Below are positions 17,133 to 26,434 of a stretch of 44,021 nucleotides of DNA, piece by piece. The translations under genes and the position numbers were made by a program. This DNA is from Exiguobacterium sp. (GTDB lineage Bacteria > Bacillota > Bacilli > Exiguobacteriales > Exiguobacteriaceae), in assembly GCF_020832205.1 (NCBI RefSeq), contig NZ_JAFIFD010000051.1:1-44021 (forward strand), read 5' to 3'. Under the pieces are notes generated by a model. That model was not told where the DNA came from. It ran no database searches and saw nothing but the letters and a program-made list of their open reading frames with translations. Position 1 is the stretch's first letter. Each line of letters starts with the position of its first letter.

Positions 17133-17837
17133 TCACCACTTCTTTCCTAGGTGCATGGCACATGCACCGCCGGAGAACGGCTTCACTTCGACTTGCTCGA
17201 ATCCGGCCTCTTCGAACATCCGCTTGAGCGTCAATCGGTCCGGAAACTCATCGGTCGACTCTTGCAGCCATTTGTATTGGTCGTATGAGCCGGCGAACAG
17301 TTTGCCAAAGAGCGGCATGACCGTCCCGAAATAAAACCGGTACAACTCGCTGAAGAGCGGCGCGGTCGGTTGGCTCGTCTCGAGACAGACGACCGTTCCT
17401 CCTGGTTTCAAGACGCGGTGCATCTCACGGAGCACGGTCATATAATCCGGGACGTTACGCAACCCGAACCCGATCGTCACATAGTCAAACGAGTCATCCC
17501 CGAACGGCAACGCCATCGCATTGCCATGAATGAGCTCGATCGTCGGCATGTCCGCTACTTTTTCGTTTCCGACGGCGAGCATGTTCTCAGAGAAGTCGAG
17601 TCCTTTGACGACGCCTGTGTTGCCTGCAGCCGCGGCGAGTTGAATCGTCCAATCGGCCGTCCCGCAACACACATCTAAGCATTTGGCACCCGGAAACACT
17701 TGCATTTGCCGCATCGTCGCTCTACGCCACCATTTATGGAGGCGAAAGCTGATGATCGAGTTCATCGTATCGTAGCTCGGTGAAATTGATTGAAACACGT
17801 CATATACTTTTTGCTCTTTTTCTTTCGGTTGCAACAC
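17133..17837 (-). CDS. menG: Demethylmenaquinone methyltransferase
   Basis: Last step of menaquinone synthesis: methylates the demethylmenaquinone ring using S-adenosylmethionine. A 234-aa UbiE/MenG protein with SAM motif [11 protein letters not shown] (54-63) and the family motif GFGLRNVPD in the middle. It sits between hepS and hepT, which supply the prenyl side chain, so the three genes form a menaquinone cluster. The ATG at 17837 follows an AAAGGATG SD. Its product feeds the quinone pool used by the QcrABC complex in this same window. Confidence 0.95.
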   Translation of the reverse strand: MLQPKEKEQKVYDVFQSISPSYDTMNSIISFRLHKWWRRATMRQMQVFPGAKCLDVCCGTADWTIQLAAAAGNTGVVKGLDFSENMLAVGNEKVADMPTIELIHGNAMALPFGDDSFDYVTIGFGLRNVPDYMTVLREMHRVLKPGGTVVCLETSQPTAPLFSELYRFYFGTVMPLFGKLFAGSYDQYKWLQESTDEFPDRLTLKRMFEEAGFEQVEVKPFSGGACAMHLGKKW

Positions 17838-17854
17838 GTAACATCCTTTCCGTT

Positions 17855-18427
17855 CTAAGCGACAGCATGCGCAAGAAGCGTCGATAGCTGTTCTCGTTGT
17901 TCTTGGCGCAGTCTTGTTGCCCTTTGTTCGATGACTTGTTTCCCGAACGACGTCAAATAAGATTGACCGATCAATTCAGAAAACGTCTTGACCAACCCAA
18001 AGTTCGCTTCCATCCAAGTTGCGACCGATATGTCGTCGTCTAAAGCGAGCGTACATTTTGCCCCGTTGACGAGTTGGACCGTCTGTCCGAAGCGATTGCT
18101 ATAGTCGGCCGGGAACAGCGCTAATATTTTATAAAATTGAGCCGATGCGAAGTCCCCCGCAAGCACGTTCAATTGGCGTTCGAGAGAACCGTTCGGACAA
18201 TCCTTTACTTGATCGTGGAGCTCGAGTGCCTGATGCGCAAAGTAAGTGGCGAGCACGAGTTGCCGCTCTTCGGTTGATTCGTTGTCAATCAGTTCGACCA
18301 TCCAACGAAGTAAAGGCATGTCGACTGCGGGTACAATCTCGTGTCTCGTCAAATACGGATGATTCATGCGTCCTTCGATTTGACGAGCAAGGTCGGTGAC
18401 AACGCTTTCGTTTGTCCACTGTTCCAT
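17855..18427 (-). CDS. hepS: Heptaprenyl diphosphate synthase component I
   Basis: Non-catalytic partner of HepT, needed for prenyl chain synthesis and length control. The 190-aa protein matches the HEPPP_synt_1 family best in the block [20 protein letters not shown] (about 83-102). It is shorter than the B. subtilis protein of roughly 250 residues. The frame is open to 18517, but the ATG at 18427 has GAGGGGGA 5 nt upstream, and the longer version would run into the hbs terminator and across the promoter. Context with menG and hepT makes the call safe. The B. subtilis neighbours mtrA and mtrB are absent between hbs and this gene. Confidence 0.88.
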   Translation of the reverse strand: MEQWTNESVVTDLARQIEGRMNHPYLTRHEIVPAVDMPLLRWMVELIDNESTEERQLVLATYFAHQALELHDQVKDCPNGSLERQLNVLAGDFASAQFYKILALFPADYSNRFGQTVQLVNGAKCTLALDDDISVATWMEANFGLVKTFSELIGQSYLTSFGKQVIEQRATRLRQEQREQLSTLLAHAVA

Positions 18428-18465
18428 GCTATTCCCCCTCGTCTTCTTCGTTGTCATTCTGACAT

Positions 18466-18474
18466 AGTATAGCA
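18466..18474 (-). promoter_or_regulatory. Extended -10 promoter for hepS-menG-hepT
   Basis: Minus strand TGC followed by TATACT (18466-18471) gives an extended -10 element, 38 bp before the hepS ATG. No clear -35 at 17 bp. It lies just after the hbs terminator, where a new promoter is expected. Confidence 0.5.
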
Positions 18475-18517
18475 CATTTTTGTCACATTCACGCCATTCG
18501 AACTCGTAAACGGACAC

Positions 18518-18536
18518 AAAAAAGCCGCCTTGCGGC
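18518..18536 (-). terminator. Terminator after hbs
   Basis: Minus strand stem GCCGC/GCGGC (18532-18536 with 18524-18528, loop AAG) followed by six T (18518-18523), 17 bp past the hbs stop. Confidence 0.8.
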
Positions 18537-18553
18537 GACTTATGTACTGCCCA

Positions 18554-18826
18554 TTATTTAACTGCGTCTTTGAGCGCTTTACCAGCTTTGAAAGCAGGGA
18601 CTTTGCTCGCAGGGATTTCGATATCTTCTTTCGTACGTGGGTTGCGACCTTTACGGGCAGCACGCTCACGAACTTCGAAAGTACCAAACCCGATCAATTG
18701 AATTTTCTCACCGTTTTGGAGTGCTTCAGTGATTGATTCAAATGTAGCTTCTACCACTGTCGTCGCTTCTTTTTTCGAAACGCCAGCTTTCTCAGCAACT
18801 GCTTGGATCAATTCAGTCTTGTTCAT
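18554..18826 (-). CDS. hbs: HU-family DNA-binding protein
   Basis: Main histone-like protein, binds and bends DNA as a dimer. A 90-aa protein with the complete HU fold: [15 protein letters not shown] at the start, the [18 protein letters not shown] arm region, and a basic C-terminus. I chose the ATG at 18826, not the GTG one codon upstream, because AGGAGGTG lies 7 nt before the ATG. It has its own strong promoter (18865-18893) and terminator. In B. subtilis spoIVA precedes it and mtrAB follow; here both are gone. Confidence 0.97.
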   Translation of the reverse strand: MNKTELIQAVAEKAGVSKKEATTVVEATFESITEALQNGEKIQLIGFGTFEVRERAARKGRNPRTKEDIEIPASKVPAFKAGKALKDAVK

Positions 18827-18864
18827 CACGATTCACCTCCTCTCACAGAGAGTTTACGGGATTA

Positions 18865-18893
18865 ATCATATCGTACAAACGTTGATATGACAA
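18865..18893 (-). promoter_or_regulatory. Sigma-A promoter of hbs
   Basis: Minus strand TTGTCA (18888-18893), 17-bp spacer, TATGAT (18865-18870): five of six consensus bases in each hexamer. About 38 bp before the hbs ATG. One of the clearest promoters in the window. Confidence 0.8.
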
Positions 18894-18935
18894 CATTTTT
18901 TAAGCAATAAGCATATTTTGGACGCGCTTCCCGGA

Positions 18936-19646
18936 TCAGTTGTTTAAAAACTCAACGTCGCCTTGTTCATTTATCGTATAGCCTTGCGAATAAGCCGGGG
19001 CGAATGGTGAATCATTATAGAGCAAATACCGAATATCTTCACCGACTTCAGGCGTCGCATTCGTGTTTTCAAGCGCCGCTTCGAGGTCGGCCCGGTAGTC
19101 GACAAATAATTGCCCACTCCCATCCACGTATATCGGAAGCTCGTTATCGGTGTACGGACTCGGGATTTTCGGTTCATCGGCGACGAAGACGAGATCGTAG
19201 TCAATCGTGAACTGGTTTTTTCCGAGCGATCCATCGAACGGGAACTTGCCTTCTTTGATGCGGAACGAGTTAATGTTCGTCTGCAACTGTTGCAGACGTT
19301 CCGTCACGCGTAAATCGATCAATTTCACGGCCGGTTCGGTCTCAACGTCGACGAGGACGTATAAAAACAGTCCGCCGCCTTCAAAGCTGTTCGCCGGCGG
19401 GTCGGCCATATAACCTGGGACGAGTCGGCCGAATTCGATCGGGTACCGCTCCATGAGCGGCGTCTCCGCCGGCTTCGTCTTGATCGGCAATACCCCGGCC
19501 GTCTCTTTGAACGAGTCGACGGCCGTCTGCACGGACCGCAACTGGTCGTCGTATGGAACGTTGTCGACACGGTTCGTCTGCGGGAACATGCAACCGCTAA
19601 GTACGGTCGCCGCCAACAGGCTGACAGTTAATAACATTCGTTTCAA
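18936..19646 (-). CDS. YphF-like lipoprotein
   Basis: A 236-aa predicted lipoprotein. The N-terminus has a basic start, a hydrophobic core and lipobox LSGC with the lipidated cysteine at C19, so it should be anchored on the outer face of the membrane. The rest is soluble with two similar-looking halves, each around a VQTAVDSFKET or LQTNINSFRIKEGKFP segment; this may be an internal duplication. Function unknown. I chose the TTG at 19646: GGGAGGAT lies 6 nt before it, and an upstream in-frame ATG at 19682 would overlap yphE. Position after yphE matches B. subtilis yphF, where spoIVA comes next; here hbs does. Confidence 0.8.
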   Translation of the reverse strand: MKRMLLTVSLLAATVLSGCMFPQTNRVDNVPYDDQLRSVQTAVDSFKETAGVLPIKTKPAETPLMERYPIEFGRLVPGYMADPPANSFEGGGLFLYVLVDVETEPAVKLIDLRVTERLQQLQTNINSFRIKEGKFPFDGSLGKNQFTIDYDLVFVADEPKIPSPYTDNELPIYVDGSGQLFVDYRADLEAALENTNATPEVGEDIRYLLYNDSPFAPAYSQGYTINEQGDVEFLNN

Positions 19647-19650
19647 CAGT

Positions 19651-19851
19651 TTATCCTCCCGTCGGTCCCGAGGCGACCACATAAATCATAATGAGCGTCC
19701 CGAATAAAAAAATAACGAATGCGATGACTCGCACGAGTGTCGCGAACCAGCCCGAAAGCTTCGTATGGCTCACGGCTACCATGAGCGCGGCAATCGCGAA
19801 CGCCCCGATTCCTGCGAATGAAATCCACATTTTGATGAGTGACGGTGTCAC
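19651..19851 (-). CDS. YphE-like small membrane protein (DUF2768)
   Basis: A 66-aa protein with two hydrophobic helices (about 6-26 and 36-58) and a short glycine-rich tail. It resembles B. subtilis YphE (DUF2768) in size, topology and place after gpsA. The frame is open to an ATG at 19893, but the GTG at 19851 has GAGGGGA 5 nt upstream and gives the family N-terminus (TPSLIKMWISF). It lies between the gpsA terminator and the yphF start. Function unknown. Confidence 0.75.
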   Translation of the reverse strand: MTPSLIKMWISFAGIGAFAIAALMVAVSHTKLSGWFATLVRVIAFVIFLFGTLIMIYVVASGPTGG

Positions 19852-19902
19852 GTCTATCCCCTCGACTTTCTCTTTAATTCTCTCTCCGTACATTAGTGTA
19901 GC

Positions 19903-19941
19903 AAAAAAAAGCGAGGAACTGAACGAAAACGTCAGTCCCTC
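19903..19941 (-). terminator. Terminator after gpsA
   Basis: Minus strand 12- to 13-bp stem with one mismatch (19930-19941 with 19913-19925) followed by eight T (19903-19910). It overlaps the last codons of gpsA. Confidence 0.88.
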
Positions 19942-20975
19942 ACTTCTTCGTCACCCTCGAAATGGAATACTTCCTCCATTTCATGCTTTTGCGGGCGTCT
20001 CATCAACTTTTTCACTTCATCATGCGGGCTCTTGCCTTCGAACAGGACGTTATAGAGCGCTTCGGTGATCGGCATCTCGACGCCGGCCTCACGGGCGAGC
20101 GTATGCGCCGCCTCACAGGCACGCACTCCTTCGACGACCATTCCCATTTGACCGAGCACGTCTTCGAGTTTCTCGCCGCGGCCGATCGCGTTCCCGGCCC
20201 GCCAGTTGCGACTATGTTGTGACGTCGCCGTCACAATCAAGTCGCCGATCCCGGTCAATCCAGAGAACGACGCCGGGTTGGCCCCGAGCTTCACACCGAG
20301 CCGGGCGATCTCGACGATGCCTCGCGTCATGAGGGCCGCTTTCGCGTTATCCCCGTATCCGAGGCCGTCGGTCATTCCGGCGGCGAGAGCGATGATGTTT
20401 TTCAACGCACCGCCGTACTCCGCCCCGATGACGTCCGAGTTCAAATAAACTCGGAATTGATCGTTCGTGAGCAGTTCTTGAATCTCGTCGGCGACGTCTA
20501 AATCTTCACAAGCGATGGTGATCGTCGTCAGTTTACGCACGGCCACTTCTTCGGCGTGAGTCGGACCGGTCAACACCCCGATCGCGCGACGTTTTGACGG
20601 CGCGACTTCTTCTGCGATGATTTCAGACAGCCGTTTATGCGTCTTCGGTTCGATCCCTTTCGCGGCGTGGACGATGACGGCCGGTTCCGTAAGAAGTGTA
20701 TTTAACTCCCGGGACACCGGTCGAATCGCCGAGCTCGGGACGACGAGAAAGATGATCGACCGTCCGTCGATCGCTTCTTTCAAATCGGTCGTTGCCCGGA
20801 TCGATTCCGGCAACGGCGCATCTTTCAAGTACGTCGTATTCGTATGCGACGTGTTGATCTCTTCGACGTGATCTTCCTCACGACCGTAGAGCAATACGTC
20901 ATGACCGTTGTCAGCGAGGACGAGCGATAACGCCGTTCCCCAACTTCCTGCGCCGATGACAGCTACTTTTGCCAT
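19932..20975 (-). CDS. gpsA: Glycerol-3-phosphate dehydrogenase (NAD(P)+)
   Basis: Reduces dihydroxyacetone phosphate to sn-glycerol-3-phosphate for phospholipid synthesis. A 347-aa protein with the Rossmann motif GAGSWG (8-13), the catalytic-region block EYGGALKNIIALAAG and RNWRAGNAIGRGE near the C-terminal domain. I chose the ATG at 20975, with GGGGGTG 6 nt upstream; an in-frame GTG six codons earlier lies at the end of der. It follows der with a 17-bp gap. Its product is substrate for acylation, finally by plsC in this window. Confidence 0.95.
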   Translation of the reverse strand: MAKVAVIGAGSWGTALSLVLADNGHDVLLYGREEDHVEEINTSHTNTTYLKDAPLPESIRATTDLKEAIDGRSIIFLVVPSSAIRPVSRELNTLLTEPAVIVHAAKGIEPKTHKRLSEIIAEEVAPSKRRAIGVLTGPTHAEEVAVRKLTTITIACEDLDVADEIQELLTNDQFRVYLNSDVIGAEYGGALKNIIALAAGMTDGLGYGDNAKAALMTRGIVEIARLGVKLGANPASFSGLTGIGDLIVTATSQHSRNWRAGNAIGRGEKLEDVLGQMGMVVEGVRACEAAHTLAREAGVEMPITEALYNVLFEGKSPHDEVKKLMRRPQKHEMEEVFHFEGDEEVRD

Positions 20976-20992
20976 ATGAGGCACCCCCATCA

Positions 20993-22303
<1,311 letters not shown>

Positions 22304-22360
22304 AAAAACACCTCTCTAACTTTCATTCAATAAATAATCGTTTCTAAATGCAACTGTACT

Positions 22361-22389
22361 ATCATATCACAGCGGAAATTCGGTGACCA
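22361..22389 (-). promoter_or_regulatory. Likely sigma-A promoter of der-gpsA
   Basis: Minus strand TGGTCA (22384-22389), 17-bp spacer, TATGAT (22361-22366). Four and five matches to consensus. It starts four bases beyond the T-run of the rpsA terminator. Confidence 0.6.
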
Positions 22390-22392
22390 TAC

Positions 22393-22421
22393 AAAAAGAA
22401 GCGGGAGCACGACTCCCGCTT
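22393..22421 (-). terminator. Terminator after rpsA
   Basis: Minus strand 9-bp perfect stem AAGCGGGAG/CTCCCGCTT (22413-22421 with 22399-22407), then CTTTTT. Eleven bases past the rpsA stop. Confidence 0.9.
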
Positions 22422-22432
22422 GAACGACCGTC

Positions 22433-23578
22433 TTATTTAGAATCGTCCGAAGACTCTTCGCCTGTGAGTTCAGAGACGGAGAATCCCCCTTGGTCACTGT
22501 ATTCGTCAAGGAGCGCCTTGTCTTCATCGTGTGAAGCTTCGGCTGACTCGAGCGCACGCATCGAGAGTGAAATCTTTTTCTCGTCGAGATGCACATCGAG
22601 TACTTTCACTTTCACTTCTTGCCCTTCTGACAACACTTCAGACGGCGTCGCGATATGACGGTTCGCGATTTGCGAGATGTGGAGCAACCCTTCGACTTGC
22701 GGGGCGACTTCGACGAACGCACCGAACGTGACGAGACGTTTCACTTTCCCGGTAATGACATCACCAGGTTGAATCTGGCCTTCGACCGATTCCCAAGGAC
22801 CCGGTTGCGTCTCTTTGATCGACAACTTCACTTTCTCGTTGTCGAGATCGAGGCCGAGTACTTTCACTTTCACTTTGTCGCCTTCTGTCACGACATCACT
22901 CGGTTTTTCAACACGGCTATGCGCCATTTCCGAGATGTGGACGAGGCCATCGACGCCACCGATATCGACAAACGCACCGAAGTCAGTCAGACGTTGCACC
23001 GTTCCTTCGATAATTTGCCCGACTTCGAGCGATTCGAGCGTCTCAGCTTTTTTCGCGCTCATCTCTGCTTCAGCGACCGCTTTGTGCGAGAGAATGACGC
23101 GATTCTTTTCACGGTCGATCTCGACGACTTTGACCGTGATCGGTTTATGCAAGTATGATGAGAAGTCCTCGACGAAATGACTTTCGACGAGCGAGGCCGG
23201 GATAAATCCGCGAATCCCGATGTCGACGACAAGACCGCCTTTGACCTTGTCTTTTACCATGACTTCGAATACTTCACCTGATTCGTATTTTTCGACGATT
23301 TGATCCCAAGCTGCCTCGGCATCCACGTCTTTCTTCGATACGACAACCTCTTCGTCCGTGACTTTCTTCACTTTGACACGGATTTCGTCGTTGACATGGA
23401 GTGATTCGTTTAAATCGTCTAAATGCATGCTTGATACTTCGCTGATTGGCAAAATCGCCTCGGTCTTGTAACCGATATCGATTAACGCTTGCTTGTCCTC
23501 GATTTTGACGACTGTACCGGTCACGATTTGACCTCGATTAATTTCAAAATCAGGCATATCTTTCATTTCTTCGACCAT
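22433..23578 (-). CDS. rpsA: S1-domain protein, 30S ribosomal protein S1 homologue (YpfD)
   Basis: RNA-binding protein with four S1 (OB-fold) repeats, at about residues 14-80, 98-165, 185-253 and 270-338, each with a recognisable (V/I)xG(x)V...FGAFV or GFIP block. At 381 aa it is the short Firmicute form, like B. subtilis YpfD, rather than the six-domain S1 of E. coli. It may aid translation initiation on weakly structured mRNAs. The ATG at 23578 has only a distant GAGGGGG about 11 nt upstream, so a later ATG is possible. It follows plsC by 141 bp, with a terminator hairpin in between. Confidence 0.92.
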   Translation of the reverse strand: MVEEMKDMPDFEINRGQIVTGTVVKIEDKQALIDIGYKTEAILPISEVSSMHLDDLNESLHVNDEIRVKVKKVTDEEVVVSKKDVDAEAAWDQIVEKYESGEVFEVMVKDKVKGGLVVDIGIRGFIPASLVESHFVEDFSSYLHKPITVKVVEIDREKNRVILSHKAVAEAEMSAKKAETLESLEVGQIIEGTVQRLTDFGAFVDIGGVDGLVHISEMAHSRVEKPSDVVTEGDKVKVKVLGLDLDNEKVKLSIKETQPGPWESVEGQIQPGDVITGKVKRLVTFGAFVEVAPQVEGLLHISQIANRHIATPSEVLSEGQEVKVKVLDVHLDEKKISLSMRALESAEASHDEDKALLDEYSDQGGFSVSELTGEESSDDSK

Positions 23579-23606
23579 TCCAACACTACCCCCTCACGAT
23601 GAGTAC

Positions 23607-23629
23607 AAAAAGGAGCGCCCAAAGGCGCT
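23607..23629 (-). terminator. Hairpin terminator or attenuator between plsC and rpsA
   Basis: Minus strand stem AGCGCC/GGCGCT (loop TTTG) followed by CCTTTTTG. It lies 90 bp past plsC and only 28 bp before the rpsA ATG, so it lies in the rpsA leader and may limit readthrough from cmk-plsC. Confidence 0.65.
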
Positions 23630-23719
23630 TAACACCTAGTATAAACTTCTTATAATTCCGAAGATTTGTCAAGGTGTTATCAGATTAGTACCTTTCCTCG
23701 CAACAGATTAAACCTGAAT

Positions 23720-24343
23720 TTAACGAACGTTCCGTGAATGCTCTTTGTACAATCCGTTGATTCGCGCCATGATCAAGTCGGCTGCGGCTTGCGCGCTCGC
23801 TTTGTTTGCTTTTAAGGCAGACAAGTCGACCGGTTCACCGATGACGACTTTCAGCCGTTTACGGAACTTGTATTCACCGATGATCGCGATCGGCAACACA
23901 GCCGCCTCGGAGCGAAGCGCGAAGAAGCCGACACCGGCTTGCGCTTTCCCGAGCGTCCCGTCTTTTGAGCGGGTGCCTTCCGGGAAGATCGAGATGACCT
24001 CGTCTTCCTTCAACTTTTGAAGGACGACGCGAAGCGCCTGGCGATCTCCTTCCCCGCGCGAGACCGGGATTTGACCGGACCGGTTCAAAATGTGCTTCAA
24101 TACCGGCACGTTGAACAGCTCTTTCTTAGCGAAGAAACGGAGCTGGCGTTGTTTTGGCATCGCCCCGGCCAACAAGACCGGGTCCCAGTTTGACTGGTGG
24201 TTCGAGCAGACGATCATTGAGCCGTCGAGCGGGACGTTTTCGCGGCCGACGTACTCCACCCGGAAGCTCAACCTCCGAATGATGTTGACGACGCCGACCG
24301 TGAGCCGATACATGCCGAACGGTCCGTTGTTGAGCGGCTTCAT
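23720..24343 (-). CDS. plsC: 1-acyl-sn-glycerol-3-phosphate acyltransferase
   Basis: Acylates lysophosphatidate to phosphatidate at the membrane. The 207-aa protein has the catalytic NHQSNWD (H49, D54; the HX4D motif) and FPEGTRS (120-126) for glycerol-phosphate binding. A short hydrophobic N-terminal segment is likely membrane-associated. The ATG overlaps the cmk stop by 4 nt, so the two are coupled. A plsC next to cmk and rpsA is common in Firmicutes. Together with gpsA nearby it serves phospholipid synthesis. Confidence 0.93.
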   Translation of the reverse strand: MKPLNNGPFGMYRLTVGVVNIIRRLSFRVEYVGRENVPLDGSMIVCSNHQSNWDPVLLAGAMPKQRQLRFFAKKELFNVPVLKHILNRSGQIPVSRGEGDRQALRVVLQKLKEDEVISIFPEGTRSKDGTLGKAQAGVGFFALRSEAAVLPIAIIGEYKFRKRLKVVIGEPVDLSALKANKASAQAAADLIMARINGLYKEHSRNVR

Positions 24344-25017
24344 CGGTTGATCACCTGCTTCATCAACTGCTCGATCGCCATGACGACACCGTCGATCGAC
24401 AAGTCGGTCGTATCGAGGAAATGGGCGTCATCGGCTTGACGGAGCGGCGCGACGACGCGTTCAGAGTCTCGTTTATCACGAAGGGCAATTTCTTCTTTCA
24501 GCTGTTCGAAGTTGCTCGGGATCCCTTTTGCCACGTTCTCTTCGTGGCGCCGGCGAGCCCGTTCTTCCACGGTCGCGGTCATAAACACTTTCAAGTCGGC
24601 AGACGGCAAGACGTGCGTACCGATATCACGGCCGTCCATGACGATCCCACCTTCACGCGCGAGGTCGCGCTGCAAGTCCATAAGCGCGTCGCGCACTTCA
24701 GCTTGTCTCGCAACGAAGCTGACGTTATTCGTCACTTCACTTGAGCGAATCTCGTCCGTCACTTCCGCGACCCCGTCGAACACCCGTTGCCCGGATTCAC
24801 TCGGAACGAGACGCAAGTCCATGTGGTGGATCATCGCAGCGAGCGCCGGACCGTCTTCAAGACCGATTCCTTCTTTGAGCGCCCGATACGTGACGGCGCG
24901 ATAAATCGCCCCTGTATCGATATAGACGTAGCCAAGTTTTTTGGCAAGTGTTTTGGCAATCGTGCTTTTACCGGCTCCGGCCGGTCCATCTAGTGCAATC
25001 TGTAACGGTTTCATCAT
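24340..25017 (-). CDS. cmk: Cytidylate kinase
   Basis: Phosphorylates CMP and dCMP. A 225-aa P-loop kinase: DGPAGAGKST (10-19), DTGAIYRA just after, and the DGRDIGT and R-rich lid (EERARRRHEE) later. The start is the double ATG at 25017 and 25014. Translation initiation looks unusual: the only SD, AGGAGG at 25050-25055, is 32 nt away, but a 24-nt hairpin (25025-25048) fills the gap and would bring it to an effective 8 nt. plsC overlaps its 3' end by 4 nt. Identity is certain; the start is the only one that keeps the P-loop region complete. Confidence 0.95.
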   Translation of the reverse strand: MMKPLQIALDGPAGAGKSTIAKTLAKKLGYVYIDTGAIYRAVTYRALKEGIGLEDGPALAAMIHHMDLRLVPSESGQRVFDGVAEVTDEIRSSEVTNNVSFVARQAEVRDALMDLQRDLAREGGIVMDGRDIGTHVLPSADLKVFMTATVEERARRRHEENVAKGIPSNFEQLKEEIALRDKRDSERVVAPLRQADDAHFLDTTDLSIDGVVMAIEQLMKQVINR

Positions 25018-25075
25018 AAAAATTGGGTATCGGCTGCTCCCGATACCCGCCTCCTCTCGGTCATTTGTTCCGAGA
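25018..25075 (-). promoter_or_regulatory. cmk translation-start region: SD, hairpin, start codon; terminator-like
   Basis: Reading the minus strand: a TCTCGG/CCGAGA stem (25070-25075 with 25055-25060) touches AGGAGG (25050-25055), then one base, then a 9-bp perfect stem GGGTATCGG/CCGATACCC with a 6-nt loop (25025-25048), then AATTTTT and ATG. The second hairpin plus T-run also resembles an intrinsic terminator for ypfA. If it worked only as a terminator it would remove the SD from the cmk message, so a bridging or switching role is more plausible (inference). Confidence 0.6.
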
Positions 25076-25091
25076 ACATCATACCAGTTTT

Positions 25092-25757
25092 TTATCGTGA
25101 AGAAAATACAGAGCCCGTCCGTTTGCGCGCCTCGAGCTGGGCGCGGAAACAGTAACGTAAAATCGTCTCTTGGTCACGCGGCGTCAAGTTCTCGAAACAA
25201 AGGGACAGTTCTTGTTTGACGGCCTGTTCGTGGACACGGACGAGACGGCTTTTCACGCGGAACGTCTGCGGCATGCCTCGGTCGTCCTCGATGCGGAACA
25301 CGACGATGAGCGATTCATCGATCTCGATCGGAGCCCGATTGGCGACGATGCGCATCCCGCCGGCCGACACGTCGAGCGATGTCGTCTCGAACGCGGGAAA
25401 CGCCTGTCCATCGGCGGCGAGCACCGTGACATTGATCATTTCCGGCACTCGTAAATATTCGCGACGTTGGACGCGTTTGATGTTTTCTGCTTTAGGGAGC
25501 GCAAACGCGTAGCGGAGTGTCAGTTGGGCGTCGCTCACTCGTTTTGTGATGACGGTGTTGAACGCGAACAGTTGGTCTTCTCCTTTAAAGAAATAAACGC
25601 GCAACGCTTCTTCTTCGTGCAAGAAGAACGTTTTTAGCGTCGCCGTTTCACTCGGCGACTCGATCCAGACGACATCGTCATGGATCGCCGCGATTTTCGT
25701 TTTGCCTTCGTTTCTCCCTTCAACTTCCACCCGTAACTCTTGACCAACTTTTAACAT
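25092..25757 (-). CDS. ypfA: YpfA, PilZ-domain cyclic di-GMP flagellar brake protein
   Basis: A 221-aa YcgR-like protein: an N-terminal YcgR-N type beta domain (about 1-90) and a C-terminal PilZ domain. The c-di-GMP motifs are complete: QRREYLR (97-103, the RxxxR box) and DVSAGG (129-134, the D/NxSxxG box). In B. subtilis the homologue binds c-di-GMP and slows the flagellar motor by contact with MotA. cheR in this window supports motility in this organism. It lies 20 bp after prsW and 74 bp before cmk. The ypeB and sleB genes that precede prsW-side neighbours in B. subtilis are absent. Confidence 0.93.
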   Translation of the reverse strand: MLKVGQELRVEVEGRNEGKTKIAAIHDDVVWIESPSETATLKTFFLHEEEALRVYFFKGEDQLFAFNTVITKRVSDAQLTLRYAFALPKAENIKRVQRREYLRVPEMINVTVLAADGQAFPAFETTSLDVSAGGMRIVANRAPIEIDESLIVVFRIEDDRGMPQTFRVKSRLVRVHEQAVKQELSLCFENLTPRDQETILRYCFRAQLEARKRTGSVFSSR

Positions 25758-25777
25758 AAACTCAATTCCCCTTTTAG

Positions 25778-26434
25778 CTATTTAAATTGACGACGATTAG
25801 AGCGATTGGCGGCACGGACGAGCAATAAGGCCACCATCCACAGCACGACGATATAGAGCACGGCCGGTACTTTGTTCGTCGGGTCGATGAGCAAGATGTA
25901 GTCGAACACGCCGTGCATGAGCGTCGCCGAGGCGACCGCGATGAAGAGCCACAACCGCTCGCGCGACGAATGCTTCGCACGCCCGAGGCAAAAGCCCATC
26001 GCCACGGCGAACAAGGCGTGTCCGCTCACCGGCAAGACAGCTCGCCAGATTGCGATCTCGAGTGAGTCGTACACCCATAAATATAGAAAATTCTCTAACG
26101 TGGCGAAGCCGAGCGAGCAGGCGACCGCATAGAGAATCCCGTCGTAGTAATCATCAAAGACTTTATGTATGTATATTGTATAATAAATCATGAACCACTT
26201 AAAAAACTCTTCAAGAAGCGCGGTAGCCACGAACGCCTTCCAAAACGGGCTAGTGAGGACACCTTCCTCTTCGAGCGCGTATTGGATGAACATGATCGGA
26301 AAGACGAGGATGGCTCCGGCAACGAACGAACGAATCACATAGCCGAGCGGTTCCGCTTCCAATTCATGTCGCAAATAGAAATAGGAAAGAAGGGCGAACC
26401 CTGGCGCTACCGCAGACAAGGCGATTGCAATCAT
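25778..26434 (-). CDS. prsW: PrsW, intramembrane metalloprotease
   Basis: Site-1 type membrane protease; in B. subtilis it starts degradation of the anti-sigma factor RsiW and so activates sigma-W. The 218-aa protein has the same length as B. subtilis PrsW, about seven hydrophobic segments, and the key residues at matching places: E75-E76 and K79 (LLEEFFKW), ATLEN (111-115), GHA at about 138-140 and H174 (LMHGVFDY). The frame is open to 26464; the ATG at 26434 is preceded by AGAGGAGAG and gives the family N-terminus. It heads the prsW-ypfA-cmk-plsC run. Its anti-sigma target is not in this window. Confidence 0.93.
   Translation of the reverse strand: MIAIALSAVAPGFALLSYFYLRHELEAEPLGYVIRSFVAGAILVFPIMFIQYALEEEGVLTSPFWKAFVATALLEEFFKWFMIYYTIYIHKVFDDYYDGILYAVACSLGFATLENFLYLWVYDSLEIAIWRAVLPVSGHALFAVAMGFCLGRAKHSSRERLWLFIAVASATLMHGVFDYILLIDPTNKVPAVLYIVVLWMVALLLVRAANRSNRRQFK

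Noticed and set aside
23638-23672. Perfect -35 TTGACA with TATACT upstream of rpsA
   Set aside because: The spacing is 23 bp, too long for a sigma-A promoter, and no better -10 lies at 16-18 bp.
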